Shown: one piece after another, positions 17,990 to 27,100 of the stretch
Layout: the number at the start of each line of letters is the position of its first letter
How positions within the stretch are numbered: position 1 is the stretch's first letter
From: Sulfidibacterium sp964549335
GTDB lineage: Bacteria; Bacteroidota; Bacteroidia; Bacteroidales; F082
Assembly (NCBI GenBank): GCA_964549335.1
Contig: CAZJUQ010000038.1
Coordinates: 83,679 to 147,678 of the forward strand
Length of the DNA stretch: 64,000 nt
Direction of reading: 5' to 3'
The notes under the pieces: model-generated
The model's input: only the letters and a program-made list of their open reading frames with translations
Databases searched by the model: none
What the model was told of the DNA's origin: nothing
Program-made: the position numbers and the translations under genes

Positions 17990-18047
17990 TTAATTTAACT
18001 ATGTAAGTTTCAGCAAGTTTATTAAAATACCTCACTAAAACGGGCTG

Positions 18048-18077
18048 CAAAGGTAGAAATTATTTTAATATTCCAAA
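18048..18077 (-). promoter_or_regulatory. Distal promoter of the rpsL superoperon
   Basis: On the minus strand TTTG (18077-18074) and TACCTTTG (18055-18048) are separated by 18 bp, the same spacing as the proximal promoter and a very good match to the Bacteroidota consensus. A transcript from here would have a leader of about 235 nt before rpsL. Confidence 0.75.
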
Positions 18078-18291
18078 GAATTTTTTAAAAATATTTTACA
18101 GATGTGGCCTCAACCGGCAAATGCAATTTTATTGTTTATAAATATTTACAACAACGGGAAAAGAGGAGAGTTTTTTTTCTATCTTAGTGCCCCTTTTTTT
18201 CGCAAAAAAAACGGGCAATGAAGTGTTGAGATTAAAGCTTTGTAAATTAAATGGTTTTATAAAATATATTTTCAATTAAAGGAGTTTTATT

Positions 18292-21200
18292 ATGAGAAGA
18301 AGTTTACTTTTATTAAGTTCAATCCTGTTTTTAGCGTTTGCATCCTACTCGCAAACCACAATATCTTATCAGGATTTCGAAAATGCCGGAGACACGTGGA
18401 GTTATACTCCCTATCCCAATCCCTACAATGTATCGGGGGACACATGGGATACGGTGACATCATTACATAGCGGCGCTATTACTCCTAATTCGGGGAGTTA
18501 TTTTTGGGGCATGCGCGATTTGAATAACCCCAACGGTGGTGGAGATTTCAGACATACATTGACTTTTAGTGCCGTTGATGTTTCGGCTTATACCAATGTG
18601 GAAATTGTTTTCTACTATTACACCGATGGTTTTGACAGTAGCGACTCCATATTTTACAACGTTCAATACGACAACGGTACAAATTGGCCGCTTAGCGACG
18701 ATATTGAACTGAATAAAAATACCGATGCATGGACAGAGGTTACCGTTTCCGTTCCTGCCGGGACGCAATACGTTCGTCTTCAACTCAGCGCTCACCAAAA
18801 CGGTGGTAGCGATTATGCCGGTTTCGACAACATAGTGCTTCGTGAGGCGGCGGTAAGTAGTGCCGTAAACCTTTTTTACGATTCTTTCGAAACCGATTTG
18901 GGGGCCATGTCGGCGTACAGTGTTGTCAGTTCCACCGAAGCTTGGGAGTGGGCAAACTACGGAAATCCTCCCGGATGCGCCAAAATGTCGGGTTATAACG
19001 GAGGTCCGGTTGCCAACGAAGACTGGTTGATTACTCCTGCAATAGATATGACGGGATACTCGAACGAGACGTTGCATTTCGACCACGCATGGAACTATGC
19101 CGACAGCAGCGGATTATATGTTATGATTTCGACCGATTACGATGGCGTTAGTGACCCCTCGACACAAGGCACCTGGACGGATATTACGTCGCAATTTTAT
19201 TTTCCGGGAGCAGGCTGGACATTTGTGGATGCCGGAACGGTTGATATTTCGGCATATGCAAGTGCCACAACCTATATTGCATTTAAATATACAAGTACAA
19301 ACAGTGCCGCCGCCACCTGGGAAATCGATAACATTACCGTTGCCGGTGATCCTCCGCCCGTATATATAGCAGGTTCGTTTCAAGGATGGTCACCCGGAGA
19401 CCCCGATTATCTTATGAGCATGAATGCCAACGGCATTTATACCTTGACAAAAACATTACCCGCCGGCGATAACGAATACAAAGTGGTTGAAGGCACCAGC
19501 TGGGGCGACCCCAACTATCCGTCTACAAACCAACATATTATTATGGCTGCTTCGGGCGATACCACATGGCGTGTTAATGCCGATGCCGATCTTGTAACGC
19601 ACACTTTGCCCGTATTGGCAGGGAACTTTTTCTCGGCCATGGGTAGCGGAAACGACTGGGACCCCACAAACCTCACAGGTGAAATGCAAGATCCCGACGG
19701 CGATGACGTTTATACCTTGACGCTTTTGGTACCGAACGGAAACTGGGAATGTAAAGTAACGCTTAACCGCAACTGGGACCAAAGTACGGGAAGCAATACT
19801 CCCTTTACATCAAACGGAACCGACTCCACAACATTTACATACGATTTTACAACCAACACCACTACCGTTTCGGCGCCTCCGCCTCCTTCGGCAGTTGTTA
19901 CCTTTGTGGTTATCGACACGGCAGGACAGAATTACGACGGTTTTTATTTGAAAGGTTCTTGGGGTCCTGACGGCAATTACGATCCGGCATGGAACGGAGG
20001 AGCCGAACATTCGCCCTTCTACGACGACGGAACTCACGGCGACACACTTGCCGGCGACCATATTTGGACATGCCAACAAAATCTTATTCCCGACAACGGC
20101 ACCAATACCTGGGAATGGGGCATTAACGATACCGAACACAACTGGATAGACGGTAACTGGCAGTTTACGGTACCCGATACCACTGCCCAAACCCAAAGCC
20201 ATGAGTTGCCTTCTACCCCCGCTCTTATTATTAACGAAATAATGTACAATAGTCCCGGTGCCGACGAAGAGTGGGTTGAACTGTACAATAATACCGGAAA
20301 CACAATAAATCTTGAAAACTGGAAACTTCTTGACGACAATGCTTCGCACACACCTATACAATTTCCTGCCGGTTATTCGGTTGATCCTGGCGATTATTTT
20401 ACCGTTGAAATTGCCACGGGAGGAAACTTCCCCTTTACTCCCGACTATGACGGTAGCGGAAATTTCCAACTCGGTAACGGCGGTGATGCCGTGAGACTTT
20501 ATAATGCCGACGGATTTTTGGTGGATATTGTGAATTATGACGACAGCAGCCCGTGGCCCACCGAACCCGACGGACACGGACCGACACTCGCCCTGATTGA
20601 CCCCTCGCTCGACAACAGCTTGCCCGAAAGTTGGGATGCCAGCGACCAAGACGGTGGAACTCCCGGCGAAATTAACTTCCCGCCGGTACCTTTCATCACC
20701 GTTTTGACACCTAACGGCGGCGAAAATATCGCTCAGGGTTCCGATTACGAAATAACTTGGGATTACGGGTACTGGAACGGAAATATCGAAATTGACCTGA
20801 AGAAAGGTTCGGGTACTCCTCAATTGCTGGTTTATAATATTCCCATATCCGACAGTTCGTGGATGTGGCATGTGATGGACAACCAGGAACTGGGTGATGA
20901 TTACAAAATTATTATCACGGCTTTGGATACTACAGGATTTTCAGACGAAAGCGATACTACTTTCTCCATTGTGGAACCCTATGTTATCCCCGATCTTGTG
21001 TTTACCGAAATAATGTATAATCCCCCCGAATCGGGTAATGACTCGCTTGAATTTCTTGAAATTTATAACAACGGCGACGATACCGTAAATATGGAGGGCT
21101 TTACAATGACGCAAGGAGTGGATTATACATTCCCCGCAATAACCCTTAATCCTTCGGATTATCTTTTGATAGCAAAGGATTCCATGGCAATGCTTAATAC

Positions 21201-22260
21201 CTTTTCGGTTAATGCTTATCAATGGACAAGCGGCAGTTTGAGCAACGGCGGAGAGGATATAGAACTTACCGACACAATGGGCAATCAGGTGGACTATGTT
21301 GATTACGACGACCACTATCCTTGGGACACCTTACCCGACGGTCATGGACCTTCGTTGACACTCTGCAATCCGGATTCGGATAACTCATTGGCCGAAAACT
21401 GGACACATTCCGTTAATTTTGTTGCGGTAAATGCTGCCGGCGACTCCATTTGGGCTACTCCCGGATTTGGTTGTCAGGTGACATTAATGGCAAATTTCAG
21501 TTCCGATACTACCACTGTTTTGGTTGGTGGCACGGTACAATTTACGGACGAAACCACGGGAAATCCCACATCGTGGTCGTGGACATTCGAGGGTGGCGAC
21601 CCTGCCACATACGAAGGGGAGACCCCTCCGCCGGTTCAATACAACAATCCCGGACATTGGGATGTTAGCCTTGTGGTAAGCGACGGAACAAACAGCGACA
21701 GTATTACCCGCGAAGAGTATATATGGGCGGGAGTTCAACCCGAAATAACCGACTTCGTAGCCGACCAAACATTGGTTACAGTGGGGGCATCAACCAATTT
21801 TACAAGTACCGTTACCGGCGACAGCCTGAACTTTATGTGGACTTTCCAAGGCGGCACACCCGATACGTCCACAGACGAAAACCCTCAAAACATATATTAT
21901 CTTATTCCTGCCGACAGTTTGTACGATGTAACTTTGGTGGTTAACAATGTGTTCGGCGCCGATACTCTTGTCAAAGAAGATTACATTCACACTATACCCG
22001 AAGGGTTTACCGAAAACGGAATGGATAACATTGTTGTCTATCCCAATCCTGCAAATGATATATTATACATATCCAATCCCGCTTCTAAAGAGTTGAAAGT
22101 ACAAATTGTTGATATTACGGGAAAAATTGTCGTTGATAAAAAATCTTCGGCGGTAAAAACCAAAATTAATACCGGAGAGCTTAACAAAGGTGTTTATTTT
22201 GTTAGAATAACCGATATGAATACCAAAGTTTCGAAAACCGGAAAATTAATCATTAATTGA
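18292..22260 (+). CDS. Large T9SS-exported multidomain protein with lamin-tail and PKD domains
   Basis: Secreted or surface protein, 1322 aa. A signal peptide (about 1-20, ending ASYSQ) leads into two jelly-roll units: about 20-185, and about 193-352 of the choice-of-anchor-J type with KMSGYNGGPVANEDWLITP. Then come three beta-sandwich segments of about 80-100 aa (about 357-630). The first, VYIAGSFQGWSPGDPD, resembles CBM48/SusE-like starch-binding folds. Lamin-tail domains lie at about 642-795 and 900-1060 (INEIMYNSPGADEEWVELYN; FTEIMYNPPESGND). A Kre9-like domain is at 800-893 (TPNGGENIAQGSDYEITW) and two PKD domains at about 1065-1235. The C-terminus (1245-1322, VVYPNPANDILYI) is a type A T9SS sorting domain. 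No catalytic site is visible; binding to an extracellular polymer is an inference. Confidence 0.85.
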   Translation: MRRSLLLLSSILFLAFASYSQTTISYQDFENAGDTWSYTPYPNPYNVSGDTWDTVTSLHSGAITPNSGSYFWGMRDLNNPNGGGDFRHTLTFSAVDVSAYTNVEIVFYYYTDGFDSSDSIFYNVQYDNGTNWPLSDDIELNKNTDAWTEVTVSVPAGTQYVRLQLSAHQNGGSDYAGFDNIVLREAAVSSAVNLFYDSFETDLGAMSAYSVVSSTEAWEWANYGNPPGCAKMSGYNGGPVANEDWLITPAIDMTGYSNETLHFDHAWNYADSSGLYVMISTDYDGVSDPSTQGTWTDITSQFYFPGAGWTFVDAGTVDISAYASATTYIAFKYTSTNSAAATWEIDNITVAGDPPPVYIAGSFQGWSPGDPDYLMSMNANGIYTLTKTLPAGDNEYKVVEGTSWGDPNYPSTNQHIIMAASGDTTWRVNADADLVTHTLPVLAGNFFSAMGSGNDWDPTNLTGEMQDPDGDDVYTLTLLVPNGNWECKVTLNRNWDQSTGSNTPFTSNGTDSTTFTYDFTTNTTTVSAPPPPSAVVTFVVIDTAGQNYDGFYLKGSWGPDGNYDPAWNGGAEHSPFYDDGTHGDTLAGDHIWTCQQNLIPDNGTNTWEWGINDTEHNWIDGNWQFTVPDTTAQTQSHELPSTPALIINEIMYNSPGADEEWVELYNNTGNTINLENWKLLDDNASHTPIQFPAGYSVDPGDYFTVEIATGGNFPFTPDYDGSGNFQLGNGGDAVRLYNADGFLVDIVNYDDSSPWPTEPDGHGPTLALIDPSLDNSLPESWDASDQDGGTPGEINFPPVPFITVLTPNGGENIAQGSDYEITWDYGYWNGNIEIDLKKGSGTPQLLVYNIPISDSSWMWHVMDNQELGDDYKIIITALDTTGFSDESDTTFSIVEPYVIPDLVFTEIMYNPPESGNDSLEFLEIYNNGDDTVNMEGFTMTQGVDYTFPAITLNPSDYLLIAKDSMAMLNTFSVNAYQWTSGSLSNGGEDIELTDTMGNQVDYVDYDDHYPWDTLPDGHGPSLTLCNPDSDNSLAENWTHSVNFVAVNAAGDSIWATPGFGCQVTLMANFSSDTTTVLVGGTVQFTDETTGNPTSWSWTFEGGDPATYEGETPPPVQYNNPGHWDVSLVVSDGTNSDSITREEYIWAGVQPEITDFVADQTLVTVGASTNFTSTVTGDSLNFMWTFQGGTPDTSTDENPQNIYYLIPADSLYDVTLVVNNVFGADTLVKEDYIHTIPEGFTENGMDNIVVYPNPANDILYISNPASKELKVQIVDITGKIVVDKKSSAVKTKINTGELNKGVYFVRITDMNTKVSKTGKLIIN

Positions 22261-22270
22261 TGTTAATAAT

Positions 22271-22318
22271 AAAGAATTTGCCCGTTTTCGTGACTGCCAC
22301 ATGACGGGCAAGTTCTTT
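22271..22318 (+). terminator. Rho-independent-like terminator after the large T9SS gene
   Basis: AAAGAATTTGCCCGT (22271-22285) pairs with ACGGGCAAGTTCTTT (22304-22318). This is a 15-bp stem with one G-T wobble and an 18-nt loop, starting 10 bp after the stop codon. Confidence 0.7.
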
Positions 22319-22353
22319 AATAATTATTAACACTAATCTGAAAAGCAATATAT

Positions 22354-22361
22354 TACCTTTG
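22354..22361 (+). promoter_or_regulatory. Candidate -7 element for the second T9SS gene
   Basis: TACCTTTG at 22354-22361 matches the Bacteroidota -7 consensus exactly and lies 25 bp before the ATG at 22387. No good TTTG is found at the -33 position, so this is only a partial match. Confidence 0.45.
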
Positions 22362-22386
22362 AAAAAAATTTAAAAAAAACAGAAAA

Positions 22387-24024
22387 ATGAAAAAATTATT
22401 ATCTTTTATTACAGTGGCGGCTTTCACTCTGATTTCGTATCAAGGAATAGCCCAAAACATGTTGACAAACGGCGACCTTGAGTCGTGGGACAACGCAACA
22501 ACCCCCACCGGTTGGGATTTGTACGACAATATCGCCCAAGAGAGCGGCGAAGTTCACGGCGGAACCTATTCGGCTGCACACGAGTCGGCGGCATCTTCGC
22601 AAAAATTCCGTCAGGATATCGACGGTATTGTAGGCGGACAAACATATCACATTGTCTATTACTACAAAGATAACGACCCTGCCGCACGCACCCGTATTTG
22701 GTCGTATTGGATGCAAGACGGCAACTATCTTGATGCCGACGCCGACGTTTTACGTCCCAGTGAATACAGCGAAGACAATCCCGATTGGCAAGTTTTCGAT
22801 GCCGTACTTGTGGCTCCCGCCAATGCAAACCAGTTCAGATTTGAAGTACGGGTTTACAAACAGGATAACAATACCGGCGGTCATGTTTACTACGACGATT
22901 TCTCTTTCATTGCCGACAGTACCGTGTATCCTGAACCCACTAACTATCCAACAGAATTTTCGGCAACCGCAAACGGCATAAATATAACCCTTACATGGGT
23001 TGATGCCACCGGCGACCAGTTACCTACCGGATATCTCATAAAAGGGTACAAAGCGGTTACCCGTTCGTGTAATCCTCCTGTTGACGGAACCCCTGAAGCC
23101 GACGACTTGGATTGGAGCGACGGTAATGCAGCCGTGAATGTTGGTTACGGTGTTCAAACATACACTTTTGAAAATCTCGACCCTAATCAGGCATACAATT
23201 TTTGTATATTCCCATATACCAACGGCGGTGAAAACATAGATTACAAAACCGACGGCAATCCTCCGGAGGCAATAGCAACAACAGCCAACATTACCGTTAT
23301 TAATCAAGAGAACTTTGATGACGGTTTGGGCACCTGGACACCTTATGATGTTTCGGGCGACCAGGAATGGTATCAAAGCAGCTACGGCGACCGCACATTT
23401 GCAAAAATGTCGGGATACGACGGCGGTCCTCACGCCAACGAAGACTGGTTGATTTCCCCGATGATGAATTTGGCTACTTATCAAAGCGTTACCTTTAATT
23501 TTTCATCGGCGACAAAATACGACGGTAACCATTTGCAACTTTTCTATTCGACCGATTACGACGGAAGTGGAAATCCCAACGATTTTACATGGACGGAAAT
23601 TACCGACCAGGCACAATGGTCGGACGGTAATTACAGTTGGGTGGAATCGGGCGATGTTTCGCTTAACAATTATCTTGCCGACAATTTTTATCTTGCTTTC
23701 AAATATACTTCGGGCGACGACAAATGCGCCACATGGGAGGTTGATGATATTTTGATATACGGAGTTAATGGTGTGGGAATAAAAACACACAACACCTCAA
23801 AACTTGAGTTTTATCCCAATCCCGTTAATGATAACGTTGTGATAAATGCCGAAAACGAGGGCGTTCTTTCGGTATATTCGTTGACAGGGCAATTGCAAAA
23901 AAGAGTAAACGTAAACAAAGGCGAGAATGTGGTTTCGTTGAACAATCTGGCGAAAGGACTTTATCTGCTTCAACTGAAAGACGGAAAAGGAGATATATAC
24001 ACTTCAAAAGTTTCTGTCAAGTAA
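22387..24024 (+). CDS. T9SS-exported protein with fibronectin-like and choice-of-anchor-J domains
   Basis: Secreted or surface protein, 545 aa. The signal peptide MKKLLSFITVAAFTLISYQG ends around IAQ. A carbohydrate-binding-like jelly roll (about 25-180) is followed by a fibronectin type III-like module (about 185-295, PTEFSATANGINITLTWVDA). A choice-of-anchor-J/cleaved-adhesin unit (about 305-455) has KMSGYDGGPHANEDWLISP, nearly identical to the matching motif in the preceding gene. The C-terminal sorting domain (about 465-545) contains LEFYPNPVNDNVVINAENEG. A separate terminator and promoter-like element suggest it is its own transcript. The shared motif suggests the two genes are related in function or by duplication. 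Confidence 0.85.
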   Translation: MKKLLSFITVAAFTLISYQGIAQNMLTNGDLESWDNATTPTGWDLYDNIAQESGEVHGGTYSAAHESAASSQKFRQDIDGIVGGQTYHIVYYYKDNDPAARTRIWSYWMQDGNYLDADADVLRPSEYSEDNPDWQVFDAVLVAPANANQFRFEVRVYKQDNNTGGHVYYDDFSFIADSTVYPEPTNYPTEFSATANGINITLTWVDATGDQLPTGYLIKGYKAVTRSCNPPVDGTPEADDLDWSDGNAAVNVGYGVQTYTFENLDPNQAYNFCIFPYTNGGENIDYKTDGNPPEAIATTANITVINQENFDDGLGTWTPYDVSGDQEWYQSSYGDRTFAKMSGYDGGPHANEDWLISPMMNLATYQSVTFNFSSATKYDGNHLQLFYSTDYDGSGNPNDFTWTEITDQAQWSDGNYSWVESGDVSLNNYLADNFYLAFKYTSGDDKCATWEVDDILIYGVNGVGIKTHNTSKLEFYPNPVNDNVVINAENEGVLSVYSLTGQLQKRVNVNKGENVVSLNNLAKGLYLLQLKDGKGDIYTSKVSVK

Positions 24025-24047
24025 TTCAGTGTTTTTATTTCAACATT

Positions 24048-24095
24048 AAAAAAAGGAGCGCCGTATGACAATTGCATATTGCGCTCTTTTTTTTT
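24048..24095. terminator. Terminator between convergent genes
   Basis: AAAAAAAGGAGCGC (24048-24061) pairs with GCGCTCTTTTTTTT (24081-24094) with one wobble and a 19-nt loop. The T-run on one side and A-run on the other let it work for the plus-strand gene before it and the minus-strand kinase operon after it. Confidence 0.7.
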
Positions 24096-24152
24096 GCGGC
24101 TTTATAAACTAAGAATGTGCCGGGAATGACTTCCGTTAAAAGTAATGTTGCC

Positions 24153-27100
24153 TTATGAGGGATTAACGAGTTTGTTTATTATATCTACAAGTTTGTTTTG
24201 GTTTAAAGGTTTCGCGATATAACCGTTACAACCCGCCTCCAAAGCCTTAATGTCGTCTCCGGCCAAAGCGTAAGCCGTTTGGGCAACAATAACGACATCT
24301 TTGTTAAATTCGCGTATTTTTCTTGTGGCCTCGTATCCATCCATAACGGGCATTTTCATATCCATCAAAATAAGATCCAAATCGGGATGATTTTTAGCGA
24401 TTTCTACGGCTTTTTTACCGTTTTCGGCTATAAGTATTTCGGGCTTGTAATCGGCAAGGAACATTGAGAGGAGCCAAAGATTGGTATTGTTATCTTCGGC
24501 AATCAGAATTTTGAGTTTGCTTATGTAGGCATCTCCGGGAGTTTTTGCCGGCGGTGTTTGCACAAACTCTTCTTCCTCTTTGCAAGGTTTGAAAGGGATG
24601 GTAAAATAGAAAGAGGAACCTTTTCCCACGGTGGAATCGAACCAGAGTTTTCCGTTTAACATCTCTGTGTAGGCTTTTGCAATTGAGAGTCCCAGTCCCG
24701 AGCCTTGACGTGCGTCGAAATCTTCGATGTCTGCCTGCTCAAAGGGGTTAAAAATGGCCTGCTTCCTTTCGTCGGGAATTCCTATTCCGGTATCTTTTAC
24801 AAAAAATTTCAAAAACGAATTTTCGTCTATTAGTTCGTAGCCGTACAAAACACCTCCTTTGTCGGTAAATTTTATGGCGTTTTTAACCAAATTGGTAAGT
24901 ATTGATGTCAATTTCGTCGTATCGGTACAAATTTCCGCTTTTGAGTTTTCCAGCGGCATTTGGTAGTTAAGTTCAATGCCTTTTTGTTTAGCTTGCCACC
25001 CCAACTGTTTGCTAATATCCATAATAATTTCGTTAACGTTGGTATTTTTGTACGATAGAGTCATCTGACCGGTTTCTATTTTGGAGATGTCGATTATGTC
25101 GTTGATGGTGTCGAGCATTCTTTTGCCGTTAATTTGAATTATGTTAATAAATTCATGTTTTTGTTCGGCGGAATATTTAGGGTTTTGCAGCAGTTCGGTA
25201 AAACCGAGAATACTGTTCATGGGGGTTCTTATTTCGTGACTCATATTAGCAAGGAAAGCCGATTTAAGCCTGTCGCTCTCCTGTGCCTTTTCGAGGGCGT
25301 TTTTCAAATTTTCTTCGTATTTTTTTCTCTCGAGAGCGATGCTTATTTGACGGGCAATAATTTCCAACACCTCCAAATCTTCTTCAGAATAGGCGTTTTC
25401 ATCCTGGTAATTTTGCACGGCAATAACTCCTTTAACTTCATTTTCGAGCATAAGCGGAGCACCGAGCCACACTTTTGAGTCGTGACCTATTATCTCTATT
25501 TTGCCTTCTTTTACAAGTTTATCCTTAATATCTTTTGTGGCCAAAAGCGGCTTTTTTGTTTTTATTATGTACGACGCCAATGTTTTTCCCGAAGGAAATG
25601 TTTTGAAGCTGTCTTTTTGGTCGATATGATACGATAACGAGAATGTGTTGGAGTCTTTATCGTAAAAAACTATATAGAAATTGTTTGTGTCAAGAATTTT
25701 GCCCAGTTCTTCTTTGATAAAACTTAAAAAGTCGTTCAGGTTTTTGGTTGTCAAAACGGCATTTGTAATGTTGTAAATTACCTTTTGGATTAATTCGCGT
25801 CTTTTGCGTTTTCGTATATCGTTAAAAACCGCGACAAAATATTCCGGTTCACCTTTCTCGTTTTTCAAAAGAGTGGTTACCAAATCGGCGGGAAACACAT
25901 TCTTATCTTTATCAATAACCGTCATTTCCCCTTTCCAGTCGCCTTCGGTAATTAGTGCCGGAATTACCTCGTTTTGCAATTTGCTGATACCCTCCTCGGT
26001 ACTGAAATCGAACATTGACTTACCGATAATCTCCTCTTTTGTAAACTTGCTCATCTTCAAATAGGCATTGTTTACGTAAACGACTTCACCTTCGAGGGTG
26101 GTAATAACCACGTATTGACTTGTGGTTTCGATAACTGCCGAAAGGCGCCGTATTTCGGCTTCGTTTTGTATGGACTCGGTAATATCTCGTGTTAATTCAA
26201 TGACTTGCGAAACGGAGCCGTCTTCTTCTTTAAACAGGGGGAAAGCATAAACCTCGTAATGTTTTTGGGTACCATCTTCCAAAGTGAGTGTTTTTCTTAT
26301 TACGGAAACTTTTTTAGATTCGAAAGCATTTTTTGCGGCGCATTGTTTACATCTTTCGTTTAATCCCTGATAAACTTCGTAGCAGTGCTTTCCTAATATT
26401 TCGTCCTGACTTTTTTTAATTATGTCGAGTAAAGTTTTGTTTGTGGAGATTATCTTGAAATTTTTGTCTATAACATGCATCGGCTCCTGAATGCCGTCGA
26501 AAACCGATTGAAAGAAAATTTTGTTTTTTCTGAGTTCTTCTTCAATGTATCTCTGTTTTGTAACATCGGTTCCCACACTTAACACCCCTGTAATTTCGCC
26601 ATGCTCTGTTTTTAATACCGTATTTCTCCAGTTTATTATTTTTTCGGAACCGTCTTTGCAAATAATGGAATTTTCGTATGTTGAATACTCATCCATTTTT
26701 TGCAATACGCCTAAAAAGACTTCGTAAATAATCTGTTGTTCGGGGGCGGTAAAAGTTTTGAACCAATTTTTTCCGATGACTTCCTCTTTTTTATAGCCAG
26801 TTATCTGCTCTGCATGTTTGTTAAACAGAAGTATTTTTGCTTCGGTATCCAGAACCACGATAATTGAATTGGCGGTTTCGAGGAGATTTTCCGAAAATTG
26901 TTTTTCTTTTTTCAGTTCCTGTTCGTTTGCATTAAGTTGTTGGTTTAGCGCACGCAATTGTTGTTCTTCGGCTCTCAGTTGTTGTTCGGTGGCTCTCAAT
27001 TGTTGGTTTGTAGCAAGGAGTTGTTGGTTTGCGGCAAATAGTTGTTGATTTGCGGCATGTAGTTGTTGGTTCAATGCATTCAATTTTTCGTTTGCAGCAA

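Larger units (their letters stand above)
17803..18291. other. Divergent intergenic region between rpsL and the T9SS protein gene
   Basis: AT-rich spacer of 489 bp. It holds two consensus minus-strand promoters for the ribosomal operon and a 7-bp inverted repeat. A Shine-Dalgarno-like AGGAG lies about 7 bp before the ATG at 18292. I see no strong plus-strand promoter; the best -7-like stretch is TATATTTT near 18266, with poor spacing. No RNA gene is apparent. Confidence 0.6.

Noticed and set aside
19810..20871. 353-codon open frame on the minus strand inside the large T9SS gene
   Set aside because: Entirely antisense to a clearly coding gene with recognisable domains; composition is biased by the codon use of that gene and no family is recognisable.
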